A stretch of 6,501 bases of DNA, taken from assembly GCA_900755985.1 (NCBI GenBank), contig CAAEIL010000301.1:1-6501 (forward strand). Reading direction: 5' to 3'. The translations under genes were made by a program, and so were the position numbers. The stretch comes from Bacteroidales bacterium (GTDB lineage Bacteria > Bacteroidota > Bacteroidia > Bacteroidales > Muribaculaceae). Under the pieces are notes generated by a model. That model was not told where the DNA came from, made no database searches, and saw only the letters and a program-made list of their open reading frames with translations. Positions 6,004 to 6,501 of the stretch are shown here, piece by piece (the stretch's first letter is position 1; each line of letters opens with the position of its first letter).

Positions 6004-6501
6004 TCACTCGGCATACAGCAGATAGGGGCGACGCTGCTTCCTGAAGGCTTGCACGTCGTCCTGCCACGTGGCTTTGATGGAGGCGGCGTCTTTGCCTTCT
6101 TCTATCATCTGACGTATGTCGCCGCGGCCTATCAGCTTCTCGAAAAAGTCTCTGAAAAAGGCGTCGCCCATGTTCAGGTCCCGATAGGCGTCTATCAGAT
6201 ATTCGAGGTTGACACCGGCGGCTATGGCGTCTTCGTCGCTGACCGTGCGCAGGTCAACGCCGTGACACTGCTTACCTAATTGCGGCGGATTCTTGGCCCC
6301 GGAGACACTTTGCGGCGTGAATTCGAAGTCACGGCCCTTCATATCGGGATGGCCGTAGCACAGAAAAGGAAAATCCGTGCCTCGGCCCAGCGATACCGGT
6401 GTGGCCTCGAAGTAGCATGTCGCGGGATACAGGTACACGGCCTTCATGTCGCGCAGATTCGGCGACGGCGCCACCGGAAGCCGGGAGCGCGTCTCGTGTG
6501 T
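6004..6501 (-). CDS. namZ: Exo-beta-N-acetylmuramidase NamZ (DUF1343, GH171), C-terminal part; N-terminus outside window
   Basis: The last 165 codons of a DUF1343 protein run from the window edge to TGA at 6006-6004; the family is about 400 residues, so over half is missing, including any signal peptide. Visible family signatures are LPVAPSPNLRDM (8-19 of the visible part), AVYLYPATCYFEATPVSLGRG (21-41) with the conserved Glu (E32) and the SxGRGT turn (S37 to T42), and FTPQSV followed by CHGVDL (79-84). The end, FRKQRRPYLLYAE, closes just as the family does. NamZ cleaves non-reducing-end MurNAc from peptidoglycan fragments and acts in the cell envelope or outside the cell. The symporter gene 49 bp downstream would take up the released MurNAc, as in the Tannerella salvage pathway. 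A GTG at 6474 could be mistaken for a start, but the conserved motif continues upstream of it, so it is internal. Confidence 0.88.
   Translation of the reverse strand, partial: THETRSRLPVAPSPNLRDMKAVYLYPATCYFEATPVSLGRGTDFPFLCYGHPDMKGRDFEFTPQSVSGAKNPPQLGKQCHGVDLRTVSDEDAIAAGVNLEYLIDAYRDLNMGDAFFRDFFEKLIGRGDIRQMIEEGKDAASIKATWQDDVQAFRKQRRPYLLYAE

Noticed and set aside
6004..6474. A complete small gene starting with GTG at 6474.
   Set aside because: The DUF1343 motif (LPVAPSPNL) spans the GTG and the frame stays open to the window edge, so this is the end of a larger gene.

Overview
The window looks like ordinary chromosome of a GC-rich member of the Bacteroidales (phylum Bacteroidota), possibly Muribaculaceae or a relative. 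This rests on the protein types, on A-rich leaders without Shine-Dalgarno sequences, on one perfect Bacteroides-type -7 box (TAAATTTG), and on GC-rich coding sequence that still uses ATA and TAT codons often. The family assignment is an impression, not a measurement. All six genes lie on the minus strand, so transcription runs from high to low coordinates. I see no RNA gene, CRISPR array, insertion sequence or phage gene, and no gap between genes exceeds 100 bases.

The right half (3509-6501) is a compact set: the C-terminal part of a NamZ/DUF1343 exo-beta-N-acetylmuramidase (cut by the window edge), a 49-bp gap, a sodium:solute symporter, a 4-bp gap, and a WYL-domain transcriptional regulator. 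In Tannerella forsythia, NamZ works with MurT, a sodium:solute-symporter-type transporter that imports N-acetylmuramic acid (MurNAc) released from peptidoglycan. By that analogy this is probably a peptidoglycan (MurNAc) salvage operon with its own regulator. The kinase and etherase genes (murK, murQ) would be expected upstream, outside the window.

In the middle, after a 98-bp AT-rich gap with a candidate promoter, lies a complete POT/PTR2-family proton-coupled peptide transporter (1854-3410). It has Asn where the first Glu of the ExxERFxYY proton-coupling motif usually stands. It is probably a separate transcription unit, although di/tripeptide uptake would complement cell-wall salvage.

The left part (1-1757) holds a family 4 glycosyltransferase with a GTG start, and an extended-SDR NAD(P)-dependent epimerase/dehydratase truncated by the window edge. 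Their stop and start overlap as ATGA, so they are co-transcribed and probably translationally coupled. The 96-bp gap before the glycosyltransferase contains four near-identical heptamers (AATTAGC/AATTACC) running into a perfect 15-bp inverted repeat, the most unusual non-coding structure in the window.

I found no convincing undescribed system. The points most worth following are the WYL regulator tied to a NamZ-symporter operon, the altered POT motif and the heptamer/hairpin element.
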